Made by a program: the position numbers and the translations under genes. From NCBI GenBank assembly GCA_902510995.1, contig CABXDL010000007.1:1-47083 (forward strand): a stretch of DNA of 47,083 bases. The letters are read 5' to 3'. The DNA is from an uncultured Candidatus Actinomarina sp. GTDB taxonomy: Bacteria > Actinomycetota > Acidimicrobiia > Actinomarinales > Actinomarinaceae. Positions within the stretch are counted from its first letter, which is position 1; each line of letters opens with the position of its first letter. Positions 25,476 through 33,734 of the stretch are shown piece after piece. The notes under the pieces were generated by a model. The model had not been told where the DNA came from. It saw only the letters and a list, made by a program, of their open reading frames with translations, and made no database searches.

Positions 25476-27371
25476 TCATGTTAAGTTTTTTTGTAATAAA
25501 AAAGATTTATCATCCCAAGGTCTTCCAAGAAATTCTTCAACAAGATCCTGGGCTGGTTTTGTCCCACCAGGCCTTAGTATTTTTTCCTTGTAATCAACTC
25601 CGACTTTATTAGAAAGAATCCCTTCTTCTTCAAATCTACTAAATAAATCATCTCCAATAATTTCTGCCCAAAGATATCCATAATACGCAGCATCATAACC
25701 GCCTAATAAGTGCCCAAATGCACCAAGGTGATTTGTGTCATCTGGATAATTAATAGTTGTAACAGATTGAGATTTTTTTTCTATTTCAATTAATGAGTCA
25801 CTGAAATCTTTTCCATGTAAATGCTGGTCAGCTAAACCAAATGAAACTTGCCTTAAGGTTAGAAGGCTAACTCCAATATTTTTTGATTCATTTAGTTTAA
25901 TGCATATAGCTTCATCTAAGGATTCACCTGTATCAATATGTTTTGAAAATCTTTTAAGACATTCACTCTTCCATACCCAATGTTCCATTATCTGACTTGG
26001 TGCTTCTACAAAATCCCATTCAACATTTGCACCTACAAATCTTGCATACTTTGCTTTACCTATTCCAAAATGTAGTACGTGACCAAATTCATGAAAAAGT
26101 GTTTCAACTTCGTCAAATGTCATGAGCCCATCACCCGAATTTGGGTTTGGAAAATTTGCAACCATAGAGCTTACAGGAAGTAAGTCTCCATCTTGACTGC
26201 CAATAGAAAGATCAAATACCGCAGCATGAGTATACTTACCTATCCGTGGGTAAAGATCAAGATAAAAATAAGCCAATTTTTCTCCAGTACTCTCCGATAT
26301 TGACCAAAGCTCAACATCTTCGTGCCATGCAGTTCCTGAATCCTCTTCTTTTATTTCAATATCAAAAACTTCTTCACATATAGAAAACATTTCTTTTTTA
26401 ACATCATGAATATAAAAATATTTTTTTATTTCACTACTATCAACATTGCTTTCTTTATTTCTTTTATTTGTTATAAAATACCTAACATCCCACGGTTCTA
26501 TATTTTCAACCTTCACTTCATCAATAACTAATTGTTCTTTTTCTTTTGCTGCAGATTCTTGTAGTTTTGGAATTAAATTTTTATACATCTTATCAACATT
26601 GTTAGGAGTTTTCGCCATTCTATCTTGTAATCTATATTCAGCCCATGTTTGAAAATCAAAAAGTTTTGCTTTTTCATTTCTTAATGAAACAGCTTCCTTA
26701 AGAATTGGACTATTTTCACTAACAGCTCTATTGTTGAAGGCTTTCCAAACTTTTTTTCTAGATTTACGTATTTTACAATTTTCCATTACAGCATTTACAT
26801 CAGGATAAGCCATGGTTACTACAAAATTATTATCTTTTTTCTTTAAATTATTTAATTCACCTGGACTTAATCCATCTAGCTCTGAAGCTTCAAAGGTGAG
26901 CTCTGATTTATCGTCAGCAATATTTTTAGAGAAAGTAATTTCTAAATCTATTAATCTTTTTTCTATCTCAATTAGTCTTACTTTTTGTTCCTCCTCTAGT
27001 AGATGACCAGCATCAATAAATTCTCTTTCGACCTCTTTAAAATATTTAAGTGACTCTCCCTCTAAAGAAGCTTTATCTATTTCTTGAAATTTCTCATACA
27101 GCTTTACATCTGTAATAGTTTCTAATAAATAATTCTCAATTATTGATTCTGCTTCGTTAGAAAAATTTCTAATTTCTTCATCTACATGTACATCTCCCAT
27201 AAAAGTTACCCTTCCAGAAAGATCTGAAATTTGTCTTTCGAATAAGTCGAAAGATTCTAGGTTTACTTCTTCTGTTTCCTTTAGTTTTGTAACAAAGTTT
27301 TTGCTGTTTTCTATGGTTTCAGTAAGGTCTGATTTTAAACTTTCTTTAGTGATTTTTGAATAGTTAAACAT
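25476..27371 (-). CDS. M3-family zinc metallopeptidase (oligopeptidase A/thimet-like)
   Basis: This is a 631-residue protein of typical family length. The zinc site is TLFHEFGHVLHFG (HExxH), and the third ligand Glu lies about 25 residues on in EWDFVEAPSQIMEHW, as in all M3 enzymes. RIGKYTHAAVFDL and the C-terminal LGAFGHLLGGYDAAYYGYLWAE, lining the substrate channel, are also conserved. The N-terminal half is helical (the funnel domain). It cleaves short peptides in the cytoplasm. There is no signal peptide. The gene is 10 bases downstream of the thymidylate-synthase-fold gene. Confidence 0.93.
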   Translation of the reverse strand: MFNYSKITKESLKSDLTETIENSKNFVTKLKETEEVNLESFDLFERQISDLSGRVTFMGDVHVDEEIRNFSNEAESIIENYLLETITDVKLYEKFQEIDKASLEGESLKYFKEVEREFIDAGHLLEEEQKVRLIEIEKRLIDLEITFSKNIADDKSELTFEASELDGLSPGELNNLKKKDNNFVVTMAYPDVNAVMENCKIRKSRKKVWKAFNNRAVSENSPILKEAVSLRNEKAKLFDFQTWAEYRLQDRMAKTPNNVDKMYKNLIPKLQESAAKEKEQLVIDEVKVENIEPWDVRYFITNKRNKESNVDSSEIKKYFYIHDVKKEMFSICEEVFDIEIKEEDSGTAWHEDVELWSISESTGEKLAYFYLDLYPRIGKYTHAAVFDLSIGSQDGDLLPVSSMVANFPNPNSGDGLMTFDEVETLFHEFGHVLHFGIGKAKYARFVGANVEWDFVEAPSQIMEHWVWKSECLKRFSKHIDTGESLDEAICIKLNESKNIGVSLLTLRQVSFGLADQHLHGKDFSDSLIEIEKKSQSVTTINYPDDTNHLGAFGHLLGGYDAAYYGYLWAEIIGDDLFSRFEEEGILSNKVGVDYKEKILRPGGTKPAQDLVEEFLGRPWDDKSFLLQKNLT

Positions 27372-27381
27372 TTTTCATTTC

Positions 27382-27984
27382 TCAATCATAACGTGTTGGT
27401 ACAAGAGTTGTTACAAAATGAGTATAAGAGCCTGTTTCAATATTAGATTCTATAGAGTCAATAATTTTTCCTCTAACTACTTCCATTATGTTAAAAACAA
27501 AATAAAAATTTTTAGGCATTATGTCTACAGCTTGTGCTCTAAAAATACCTGTGCAACTTAACTTCCATTTAGTGTTCTTATTTTCTGAAGAAGTAAGTCT
27601 AAAATGAAGCTCTCTGCAGCACTTAGCCTCATCAGTGTCTTGATGTTTCCACCATTCATTATTCATCATTATTACAGCTCTTTTAGTCTCTGGAAAATTC
27701 ACTAGCGACTCAACAACATTGTCAATTTTTTCACTCATTTCAATTGAGTAGTCTCCTTGGGAACCACCACGATATTCTGTTTCAAAAAGTTCCTTCTCCT
27801 TCTCTGAAACCTCCATTCCACAATTCTTTTTTCCATAATACTTTAATGACTGCTCATCAAAAAGTTCTGTTTCAACAAGCGCATTTTCTTCAGTAAACGA
27901 ATCTATGACTCCTACGAAATCAAAAGTTGGTGCTTCTTTTAATGCGTAATTAAACATTTCTAGCGCTGATGAATAGGTGTTCAT
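27382..27984 (-). CDS. Divergent thymidylate-synthase-fold protein
   Basis: This 200-residue protein follows the order of ThyA blocks. DNVVESLVNFPETKRAVIMM (88-107) aligns with the LxxxPxSRRxIxxxWN region. DEAKCCRELHFRL (118-130) aligns with the PCHxxFxF active-site loop, placing Cys122 at the nucleophile position with His replaced by Cys. KLSCTGIFRAQAVDIMPKNFYF (141-162) aligns with KLSCxLYQRSxDxxLGxPFN. The Arg is kept, but the Asp and the Asn needed for dUMP recognition are changed, and the folate-side C-terminus is short. It is probably not a standard dTMP synthase; a hydroxymethylase-like or other activity on a nucleotide is possible. It is 3 bases downstream of a nucleoside hydrolase. 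Confidence 0.6.
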   Translation of the reverse strand: MNTYSSALEMFNYALKEAPTFDFVGVIDSFTEENALVETELFDEQSLKYYGKKNCGMEVSEKEKELFETEYRGGSQGDYSIEMSEKIDNVVESLVNFPETKRAVIMMNNEWWKHQDTDEAKCCRELHFRLTSSENKNTKWKLSCTGIFRAQAVDIMPKNFYFVFNIMEVVRGKIIDSIESNIETGSYTHFVTTLVPTRYD

Positions 27985-27987
27985 TAG

Positions 27988-28935
27988 TTAAGAAGCCACT
28001 CTTTGAATAATTAGATCTATAACTTTTTCTTCATCAACTTCGATGCAAATATTTACATTTCTTCTGTCTTCCCAAGGGTTGTGATCTAATTGATCCATAC
28101 CTGTTCCCATCCATGTTTTACCTCTACTAATTCCAAGCGTCTCAACAACAATTGGATACTGTATCGTTTTAAATAAATTCCTGTCGATAAGATAGGCTAT
28201 TGCTGAAGAATCATGAGTGGCCATACCTTCTTTATCAAAAAACTTACTTAGAAAATCTACATAAAAAGGAAAAATTTTCTTAAGGTGTTTAGTCTGAGGG
28301 CTATCAAAATTTACAATCTTGTCGATATGTTCTTTATCCATAAATACTTGATTAGTAACATCTAGACCTACCATTGAAATTTCACAATCTGCAGAAAATA
28401 CAATATCTGCAGCTTCCGGATCGTTTCTTATATTTGCTTCAGCTGAAGGACTTGCATTTCCTTGAGATAGTGCATTTCCTCCCATTAATATTATCTCTTT
28501 AATATCTTTTGCAATTTTAGGATTATTTAATAAGAGTTGAGCAATATTAGTCAGAGGACCAACAGGGACCAAAGTTACTTCTCCTGGGTTTTCTTTTATT
28601 GCCTTCTCCAAAAAATCTACAGCTGATCCTGTACCTTTTTTAGTCTTAGCGGGTTCAAGATTTGTGTTGCCTTGGCCATCATGACCATGGACAAACTCTC
28701 CTTTTCCTGTATATTCACTCTCTAGTGGTTTAATAGCTCCTGCATAAACTGGTATATCTGTCCTTGATGCAATTTCTAAAATCCTCAGTGCATTTATAGT
28801 ACCTCTTTCTGTTGGTGTATTGCCATAAACCGTAGTTAACCCAAGAACATCAATCTCTGGAGAATTGAGAGCAAAAAATATTGCCATGGTATCGTCTATC
28901 CCGGGGTCTGTATCTATAATAATTTTTTGACTCAT
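27988..28935 (-). CDS. Inosine/uridine-preferring nucleoside hydrolase
   Basis: The start is placed at the second Met of the track ORF (MSQKIIIDTDPG). The 13 preceding residues are not conserved in the family and overlap a separate small ORF, and GGGG precedes this ATG. The product has about 315 residues. DTDPGIDDTMAI is the calcium-binding DTDxGxDD motif. LVPVGPLTNIAQLL, MGGNALSQGN, SAEANIRNDPEAADIVF and HDSSAIAYL complete the active site. It hydrolyses the N-glycosidic bond of ribonucleosides to ribose and base for salvage. It starts a minus-strand run with the ThyA-fold and peptidase genes. Confidence 0.93.
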   Translation of the reverse strand: MSQKIIIDTDPGIDDTMAIFFALNSPEIDVLGLTTVYGNTPTERGTINALRILEIASRTDIPVYAGAIKPLESEYTGKGEFVHGHDGQGNTNLEPAKTKKGTGSAVDFLEKAIKENPGEVTLVPVGPLTNIAQLLLNNPKIAKDIKEIILMGGNALSQGNASPSAEANIRNDPEAADIVFSADCEISMVGLDVTNQVFMDKEHIDKIVNFDSPQTKHLKKIFPFYVDFLSKFFDKEGMATHDSSAIAYLIDRNLFKTIQYPIVVETLGISRGKTWMGTGMDQLDHNPWEDRRNVNICIEVDEEKVIDLIIQRVAS

Positions 28936-28937
28936 AA

Positions 28938-29039
28938 TTACCCCGCTCGAAGGAAAGCGGTTGTTAACTGCCATACTAAAACAAAAATAATCACAGCAGT
29001 TCTTTTAGAAACCTTACGACCTTTTAACCAATCCATCAT
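28938..29039 (-). CDS. Small single-helix membrane protein ORF (33 codons)
   Basis: This ORF is too short for the track. It reads MMDWLKGRKVSKR, then a hydrophobic segment TAVIIFVLVWQLTTAF, then LRAG and stop. A positively charged N-terminus ahead of one helix of about 17 residues is the pattern of small inner-membrane proteins. The stop codon ends two bases before the ATG of the nucleoside hydrolase, a spacing that permits translational coupling. Two tandem ATGs (29039 and 29036) could start it; no strong Shine-Dalgarno is visible. The region is richer in G and C than its surroundings. It may instead be just the leader of the downstream gene. Confidence 0.35.
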   Translation of the reverse strand: MMDWLKGRKVSKRTAVIIFVLVWQLTTAFLRAG

Positions 29040-29156
29040 TATCAATTAAACCATAATATATCGTTTAAAGCTGGGTTGTCTAAGCTTATACAAAAATAAA
29101 GTGTATTATTTATTAAAGAGTGTCAGAATATTAAGATTGCGTCAGTTAATGAAAAA

Positions 29157-31193
29157 ATGTCTTCGATAGTAAAAAAACTAACAACAAATCGAAGCCTTGT
29201 TTTAATACTATTTTGTATTATTTATTTGTTTCCCGCTAGGGGCCTAGGAGTTCTTTCAGGCATTCCATACAATACAGAAACTAAATTAGCTTCGTTATTT
29301 ATTTTTGTAATTTTATTATTTAAGAACTTTAAAGAAAAAAAGAACCTATATCTTTTTACAATATTGTTTCTAATAAAAATATTCTTAATCTTTTTTCCAG
29401 CTAATGGTTGGGAAGTATGTATTGAAAGCGAAATAACACCAAAAAAAGAATCCTACACTTTTCCTCTCGAAAAAAAAGAATGTGAAATGAGTTTCGATTC
29501 AGTCTTTACCGACAAAACTATAATTTTGGATAAAGTTAACTTTTCCTCTCAAAATATTGAGTATGAGTTTCTAGGCGTTAATAGTTCAAATTTTCCTCTT
29601 AGTTATTTAAATCAATCAGCATATAATTTTTACGATAAAAATAGATTTTGGCTTCCCTTTTCAACTACATTAATTAAAAACCCTATTGAACAATCAACTA
29701 TAGAGATTGAGTATATAGGTGATTTACTTGTCTCTGTTGATAACTCAATCTCTGTATTCCCAAGTAATTATATAAATTCAGAAACAATAGAGATAGTTAT
29801 CCCAAAGGACACAGTGAGTATTGAAATTAAATATAAATTTTCAAAAGGTGAATATTTTGAAAATCAAAATTCTATGACATATAAAGAAGTCTCATTAAAC
29901 AATATCGATGTTAATTATGCAAAATTAATTATTAATGAAGAACAAAATAATAACTTCGATTTACTCCTTATTTTTCAAGTATTTTTTCTTTCTATGATGT
30001 TATATATAAATAGAGTTGTCTTAACGGATTTAAGAAAAAATAAATCAATTCTTATATTGATTTTAATTCTTACAAGTTTAATTTTTAAACAACAATTAAA
30101 TCAAATTAACTTTCTTAATTTTTCAATATTTACATTTGTAGGGTATTTCTTTATTTTTTATTTATATAAATACACAAACAGGAAAGAAGGGTTCTTATCT
30201 CTTTTAAATATTTATTTATTAATTAGACATTTTTTCACAGATCCTCCTTGGGATTTAAATAGTCTTTTTGTTAAATTTGGAGGGTCAGATAGTTTAACTT
30301 ATGAAAACTTTTCCAGGTTGATAATCGAAGGTGATTTATTTAGAGGAGGCGAGAATATATTTTTCTACTCTCCGGGTTATAGGTACTTTTTAACTATTTT
30401 TCATATCATTTTTGGAGAGAACTGGATTACTATATGGACTTTAATTTTATCTTCGGTAATTTTTATGGTTTTATATTTTTCAGAAGAACTTACATTATTA
30501 AGATTCCTAACAATTGTTTTTCTATTGTCGGACACTGTTAGAGCAGTATTTGTAGTTGGAATGTCAGAAACTATAGCCTTGCTATTTGTAGTTGCTTCTT
30601 TATATTCTTTAAAATTTTATAAAAACAATTATTTACTTATTTTTCTAATTTCTACATTTGTTTTGATTAGACCAAATTTACTATTCCTATCTATATTATT
30701 TTTTCTATCAAATTATAAAATATTTAATAAGAAACAGAACTTTATGTACTTTTGTATTCTTCTTCTTCCTTTAATGCACAACATATATTTTGGAAGATCA
30801 TTTGTTTTATTTACAAACTCTTTTTTAACACCATTTTCTTTAAATTTTGATCCAATTAAAAATCTAAATTATATAATTTTTAATCCTTTTAATTCAGACA
30901 TTGTTTCCAATATAGGAATCCAACAAGCACTTCTAGGTTTCCTTATTGTAATTATTGGTGTTTTAAATTTAGTTAACTTAATTAAGAATAAAAATATAGA
31001 TAAAAATAGTCTTACATTCATTTACGCTCTAAGTGTTATTCTTCCTTATCTTGTTTATGATCCAAGTATTTTCTTTCCAAGACATTTAATAATAGCAATA
31101 TCATTGGTTGGCCTTACTAATCTCTCAATAACAAAGGTTTTAAAATCTAATCATAAATTGAAAAGGGAATCGGCGAGGACTCCCTTTTCGTGA
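29157..31193 (+). CDS. Large GT-C-like membrane protein with extracytoplasmic insert
   Basis: This is a 678-residue protein. It has two or three N-terminal helices (about 14-75), then a beta-rich extracytoplasmic domain of about 180 residues (from GWEVCIESEITP to FSKGEYFENQ, with Cys pair), then ten or so further helices. After the insert comes GGSDSLTYENFSRLIIEGD followed by ENIFFYSPGYRYFLTIF. The acidic SDSLxYxxxA/S block and the (Y/F)SPGYRYF motif recur in uncharacterised GT-C membrane proteins and mark the lipid-linked donor site. The insert probably binds glycan or protein. The last residues (KRESARTPFS) are encoded by a terminator-like stem-loop, so the 3' end is unusual. Confidence 0.55.
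   Translation: MSSIVKKLTTNRSLVLILFCIIYLFPARGLGVLSGIPYNTETKLASLFIFVILLFKNFKEKKNLYLFTILFLIKIFLIFFPANGWEVCIESEITPKKESYTFPLEKKECEMSFDSVFTDKTIILDKVNFSSQNIEYEFLGVNSSNFPLSYLNQSAYNFYDKNRFWLPFSTTLIKNPIEQSTIEIEYIGDLLVSVDNSISVFPSNYINSETIEIVIPKDTVSIEIKYKFSKGEYFENQNSMTYKEVSLNNIDVNYAKLIINEEQNNNFDLLLIFQVFFLSMMLYINRVVLTDLRKNKSILILILILTSLIFKQQLNQINFLNFSIFTFVGYFFIFYLYKYTNRKEGFLSLLNIYLLIRHFFTDPPWDLNSLFVKFGGSDSLTYENFSRLIIEGDLFRGGENIFFYSPGYRYFLTIFHIIFGENWITIWTLILSSVIFMVLYFSEELTLLRFLTIVFLLSDTVRAVFVVGMSETIALLFVVASLYSLKFYKNNYLLIFLISTFVLIRPNLLFLSILFFLSNYKIFNKKQNFMYFCILLLPLMHNIYFGRSFVLFTNSFLTPFSLNFDPIKNLNYIIFNPFNSDIVSNIGIQQALLGFLIVIIGVLNLVNLIKNKNIDKNSLTFIYALSVILPYLVYDPSIFFPRHLIIAISLVGLTNLSITKVLKSNHKLKRESARTPFS
31161..31188 (+). 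terminator. Stem-loop in the 3' end of the GT-C-like gene
   Basis: AAAAGGGA (31161-31168) pairs perfectly with TCCCTTTT (31181-31188) around a 12-nt loop. The right arm ends in a T run. It lies inside the last codons of the gene at 29157. The right arm and tail CTCCCTTTTCG are nearly identical to the second stem-loop 140 bases downstream. Confidence 0.5.
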
Positions 31194-31220
31194 CAAAGTA
31201 CTAGTGATAGAAACTTTGTC
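31192..31220. other. Inverted repeat after the GT-C-like gene
   Basis: GACAAAGT (31192-31199) and ACTTTGTC (31213-31220) form an 8-bp perfect stem with a 13-nt loop, starting inside the TGA stop codon. It may fold as part of the transcript 3' end along with the flanking stem-loops. Function is unknown. Confidence 0.4.
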
Positions 31221-31296
31221 TCTTGAAGTTTACTTATTAATCATTGTAAAATAGTTAAATCTTATATTACTGATACATCTTGTAATATTTGACTTG

Positions 31297-31331
31297 GAAA
31301 AAGGGAGTTCTCTGTCTGAGCTCCCTTTTTC
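31297..31331. terminator. Bidirectional terminator-like stem-loop
   Basis: GAAAAAGGGAG (31297-31307) pairs with CTCCCTTTTTC (31321-31331) in an 11-bp perfect stem with a 13-nt loop. The A-rich left arm and T-rich right arm make it a rho-independent terminator in both directions. It serves the convergent genes ending at 31193 and 31402. Confidence 0.65.
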
Positions 31332-31401
31332 GTTGTAATATTGTTACTCAAGATTTCCTGAAGAGTTAAGTTTGAGGATATAGATAATTGTTTTAACTTA
31401 G

Positions 31402-32325
31402 TTATGATAAATTCACACTCGTAAATAAATCAATAAATTGATTGAATCCTTCAGGTATTGTATATTTTTGAGCTTTCTCAAAAGCATATTCAGTTTCTAC
31501 CTGAGCTTTATTAAATTCATTAACTTCAAAAATAGCATTTTCATGAAGAATCTCCGGAGCGACACCAACCCTTGTAGACAATATTGGTGTTTTTGTAATT
31601 GAACATTCTAAAATTGCTTGAGGCCCGCCTTCTATTCTTGATGTAACTAAATATAAATCTAAAATATTATAAAGTTTATTCACTACATCTAATGATGCCA
31701 TTTCAAAATACTTATAAGGTATACCGATTTCTTTTAAGTTATTAATTAAATAGTTTCTTCTTTTGCCAGAAAGAATTACTTTTAATTTATTATTCTTTTT
31801 GTACTCTTCTTTAATCAAATCCAAAAATATATCCGGCCCTTTTATGAGTTTTGGTGAAATCAAATCATGTCCTTCAGTATCTCTCTGAAAACTTCCAATA
31901 AGATAATCTTCTTTATCCAAATTAAAACTTTCTCTTAAGCTTTCTTTTTCTTCTATTTCAAACCAATCGTTTTGATTAACCCAAAAAGGAATAGAAGTGA
32001 TTTTTTTGTTCGTAAGTGTTGATAGTTGAGTCTTTGTAAATTGAGATATCACATGATACTCATCTACATATTGATCTAAATTAAGAAAATTTTCTTTTTC
32101 TTTTTCTCCAAATTTATTAAATTCAAAATGATAATAGGAACAAACTACTTTTTTGTTTTTTAAGTGTCTCTTAGGAATTTTTTTCCAAATCCAAGGTGCT
32201 ATTACCCAAATAATATCTGCTTCTCTGATTTTATTAGTTGAGATAGAGTTATTGAATTGATACCATTCTTCCCTCACCCTATCAACAATCCATGATTCAT
32301 TGATTTTGCTTAAATATATCTTCAT
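31402..32325 (-). CDS. Glycosyltransferase family 4
   Basis: The start is placed at the internal Met of MKIYLSKINESW, because the 32 residues before it in the track overlap the divergent dehydratase gene and look non-conserved. The protein of about 307 residues has the short N-terminal domain of single-domain-rich GT4 enzymes (ADIIWVIAPWIWKK, CSYYHFEFNKF), then YLIGSFQRDTEG and the donor-binding DLYLVTSRIEGGPQAILECSITKTP, with Glu spaced seven residues from Glu, and VGVAPEIL. It transfers sugar from a nucleotide donor in the cytoplasm. The 79-base gap to the divergent dehydratase gene probably contains both promoters. Confidence 0.83.
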   Translation of the reverse strand: MKIYLSKINESWIVDRVREEWYQFNNSISTNKIREADIIWVIAPWIWKKIPKRHLKNKKVVCSYYHFEFNKFGEKEKENFLNLDQYVDEYHVISQFTKTQLSTLTNKKITSIPFWVNQNDWFEIEEKESLRESFNLDKEDYLIGSFQRDTEGHDLISPKLIKGPDIFLDLIKEEYKKNNKLKVILSGKRRNYLINNLKEIGIPYKYFEMASLDVVNKLYNILDLYLVTSRIEGGPQAILECSITKTPILSTRVGVAPEILHENAIFEVNEFNKAQVETEYAFEKAQKYTIPEGFNQFIDLFTSVNLS

Positions 32326-32404
32326 TACTTTGCTATTAAAACTAATCTTTTTTGGTGTGTAGTTGGCATCCTTATTTATAATACATGTTTTAAACTGCTT
32401 ATAT

Positions 32405-33370
32405 ATGAAAAATATTCTCATAACAGGAATAACTGGACAAGATGGGGTTTTCTTAACCTCTGAAATATTAAAAAATAATCCTAACCTTAATATCTATGGT
32501 GTCTCAAGGAAGAAAAATAATTCTTTATTTCTTAACAAATTAAACACGATTATAGAGACCCCCACAGAATCAATTAAATTATTAAATGTAGATTTAAATA
32601 ATTATGAAGAAACTAAAAAATTAATTCAAGATACAAGACCTGATTTTGTTTATAACTTAACGGGACCAAGTTCTGTATACGATTCCTTAAAAAAGGCTTC
32701 GACGACTAAATCTTTAATAGTTAATATCTTTGATAACTTAACTAAAGCAATTATTGAAGAGTCTTTGTTTTCTAATTTTTATCAGGCCTCTTCATCTGAA
32801 ATGTTTGGAATTGATGATGATAAAAAATTACATGAGGAATCAAGCTTTAATCCAAATTCTCCTTATGCAGAAGCAAAATTAGAGAACCATTTTAAAGTAT
32901 TAAAACTATCTGAAAAGTATGAATGGAAAATCTTTTCAGGAATAATGTTTAATCATGAATCACAATTTAGAGAAGATAACTATCTTTTTATGAAAATAAT
33001 AAAAGGAGCTATAGATATAAAAAACAAAAATATAGACAAGCTGACATTAGGAAGTCTTGACTATATAAGAGATTGGAGTTACGCAGGAGACACATCTAAA
33101 GCAATATATAAGATTGTTAATGAAGGAAAGTCTAATGCCTATGTTATTGGTTCAGGGAAAGGTCATAAAATAAAAAATATTGTTGAAATCGTGTTTGACC
33201 GATTTAATTTAGATATAAACAAATACATAGATGTTGATGAATCGTTAATTAGAAAAGGAGATCCAAAAAGTATTGTATCAAATCCATTAAAAATTCAAGA
33301 AGAACTAAATTGGTCTACAGAAGTTAGTTTTGAAAAACTTGTAAATATTTGTATTGATTCAAGAATATAA
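32405..33370 (+). CDS. gmd: GDP-mannose 4,6-dehydratase-family NDP-sugar dehydratase
   Basis: The start is taken at MKNILITG, since the 14 upstream track residues are not family-like and lie before a natural Rossmann start. The protein has about 321 residues. The coenzyme loop is ILITGITGQDGVFLT (TGxxGxxG). ASSSEMFG and SPYAEAKL give the Ser/Thr, Glu and YxxxK active-site residues. GIMFNHESQF and LGSLDYIRDWSYAGDTSKAI match conserved GMD segments. It converts GDP-mannose to GDP-4-keto-6-deoxymannose, precursor of rhamnose-, fucose- or perosamine-type sugars. No partner reductase is visible next to it. It is divergent from a GT4 gene. Confidence 0.82.
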   Translation: MKNILITGITGQDGVFLTSEILKNNPNLNIYGVSRKKNNSLFLNKLNTIIETPTESIKLLNVDLNNYEETKKLIQDTRPDFVYNLTGPSSVYDSLKKASTTKSLIVNIFDNLTKAIIEESLFSNFYQASSSEMFGIDDDKKLHEESSFNPNSPYAEAKLENHFKVLKLSEKYEWKIFSGIMFNHESQFREDNYLFMKIIKGAIDIKNKNIDKLTLGSLDYIRDWSYAGDTSKAIYKIVNEGKSNAYVIGSGKGHKIKNIVEIVFDRFNLDINKYIDVDESLIRKGDPKSIVSNPLKIQEELNWSTEVSFEKLVNICIDSRI

Positions 33371-33467
33371 ATACATTTTTAACTTATTCATCTACAATTA
33401 TCGCTCATTACTGAGGACAACCTCGAAGTAAATAACCCTACCTAGCGCACATTAAAACATTGAGCAG

Positions 33468-33489
33468 GTGACAGTTTTGTGACAGTTTT
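33468..33489. repeat. Tandem 11-nt repeat GTGACAGTTTT x2
   Basis: GTGACAGTTTT occurs twice in direct succession. The 11-base period is one helical turn, as in direct-repeat operators of OmpR-type regulators. The half-sites are GTGAC separated by six bases. No clearly regulated gene starts next to it; it lies just downstream of tRNA-Phe. Confidence 0.55.
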
Positions 33490-33512
33490 GATTAAATAAT
33501 TAAAAAACCTTG

Positions 33513-33585
33513 TGGCCAGAGGCAGAATCGAACTGCCGACCCCTTGTTTTTCAGACAAGTGCTCTACCGACTGAGCTATCTGGCC
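33513..33585 (-). tRNA. tRNA-Phe (GAA)
   Basis: Reading the minus strand, GGCCAGA pairs with TCTGGCC as a 7-bp acceptor stem. The D arm is AGCTCAGTCGGTAGAGC. The anticodon loop is CTGAAAA in an ACAAG/CTTGT stem, giving anticodon GAA. The T loop is TTCGATT. Discriminator base A follows, and CCA is not encoded. It is 73 bases long and lies 5 bases from tRNA-Asp, so the two are probably co-transcribed. Confidence 0.95.
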
Positions 33586-33590
33586 TTAAG

Positions 33591-33665
33591 CGGGGACGAC
33601 GGGATTCGAACCCGCGACCTCCTGCGTGACAGGCAGGCGTAAACTCCAGACTTTACCACGCCCCC
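33591..33665 (-). tRNA. tRNA-Asp (GTC)
   Basis: The acceptor stem is GGGGGCG/CGTCCCC with one G-U pair, the D stem is GTAA/TTAC, and the anticodon stem CCTGC/GCAGG encloses CTGTCAC, giving GTC. The T arm is GCGGGTTCGAATCCCGT. The discriminator is G, as required for tRNA-Asp. CCA is not encoded. It is upstream of tRNA-Phe on the same strand. Confidence 0.95.
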
Positions 33666-33734
33666 ATAACCTTTAAATTATAACTGAAAAAAAAACTTCA
33701 ACGTAATAAAAATATAGACAATAATATAAGTAAT

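Larger units (their letters stand above)
33371..33734. other. 364-bp gap holding two tRNA genes and a short tandem repeat
   Basis: No protein gene is supported here. The left part (33371-33512) contains an 11-nt tandem repeat near 33468. The right part has tRNA-Phe and tRNA-Asp back to back on the minus strand, then about 70 AT-rich bases that probably include the promoter of the tRNAs and of the sugar transferase starting at 33735. Confidence 0.7.
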
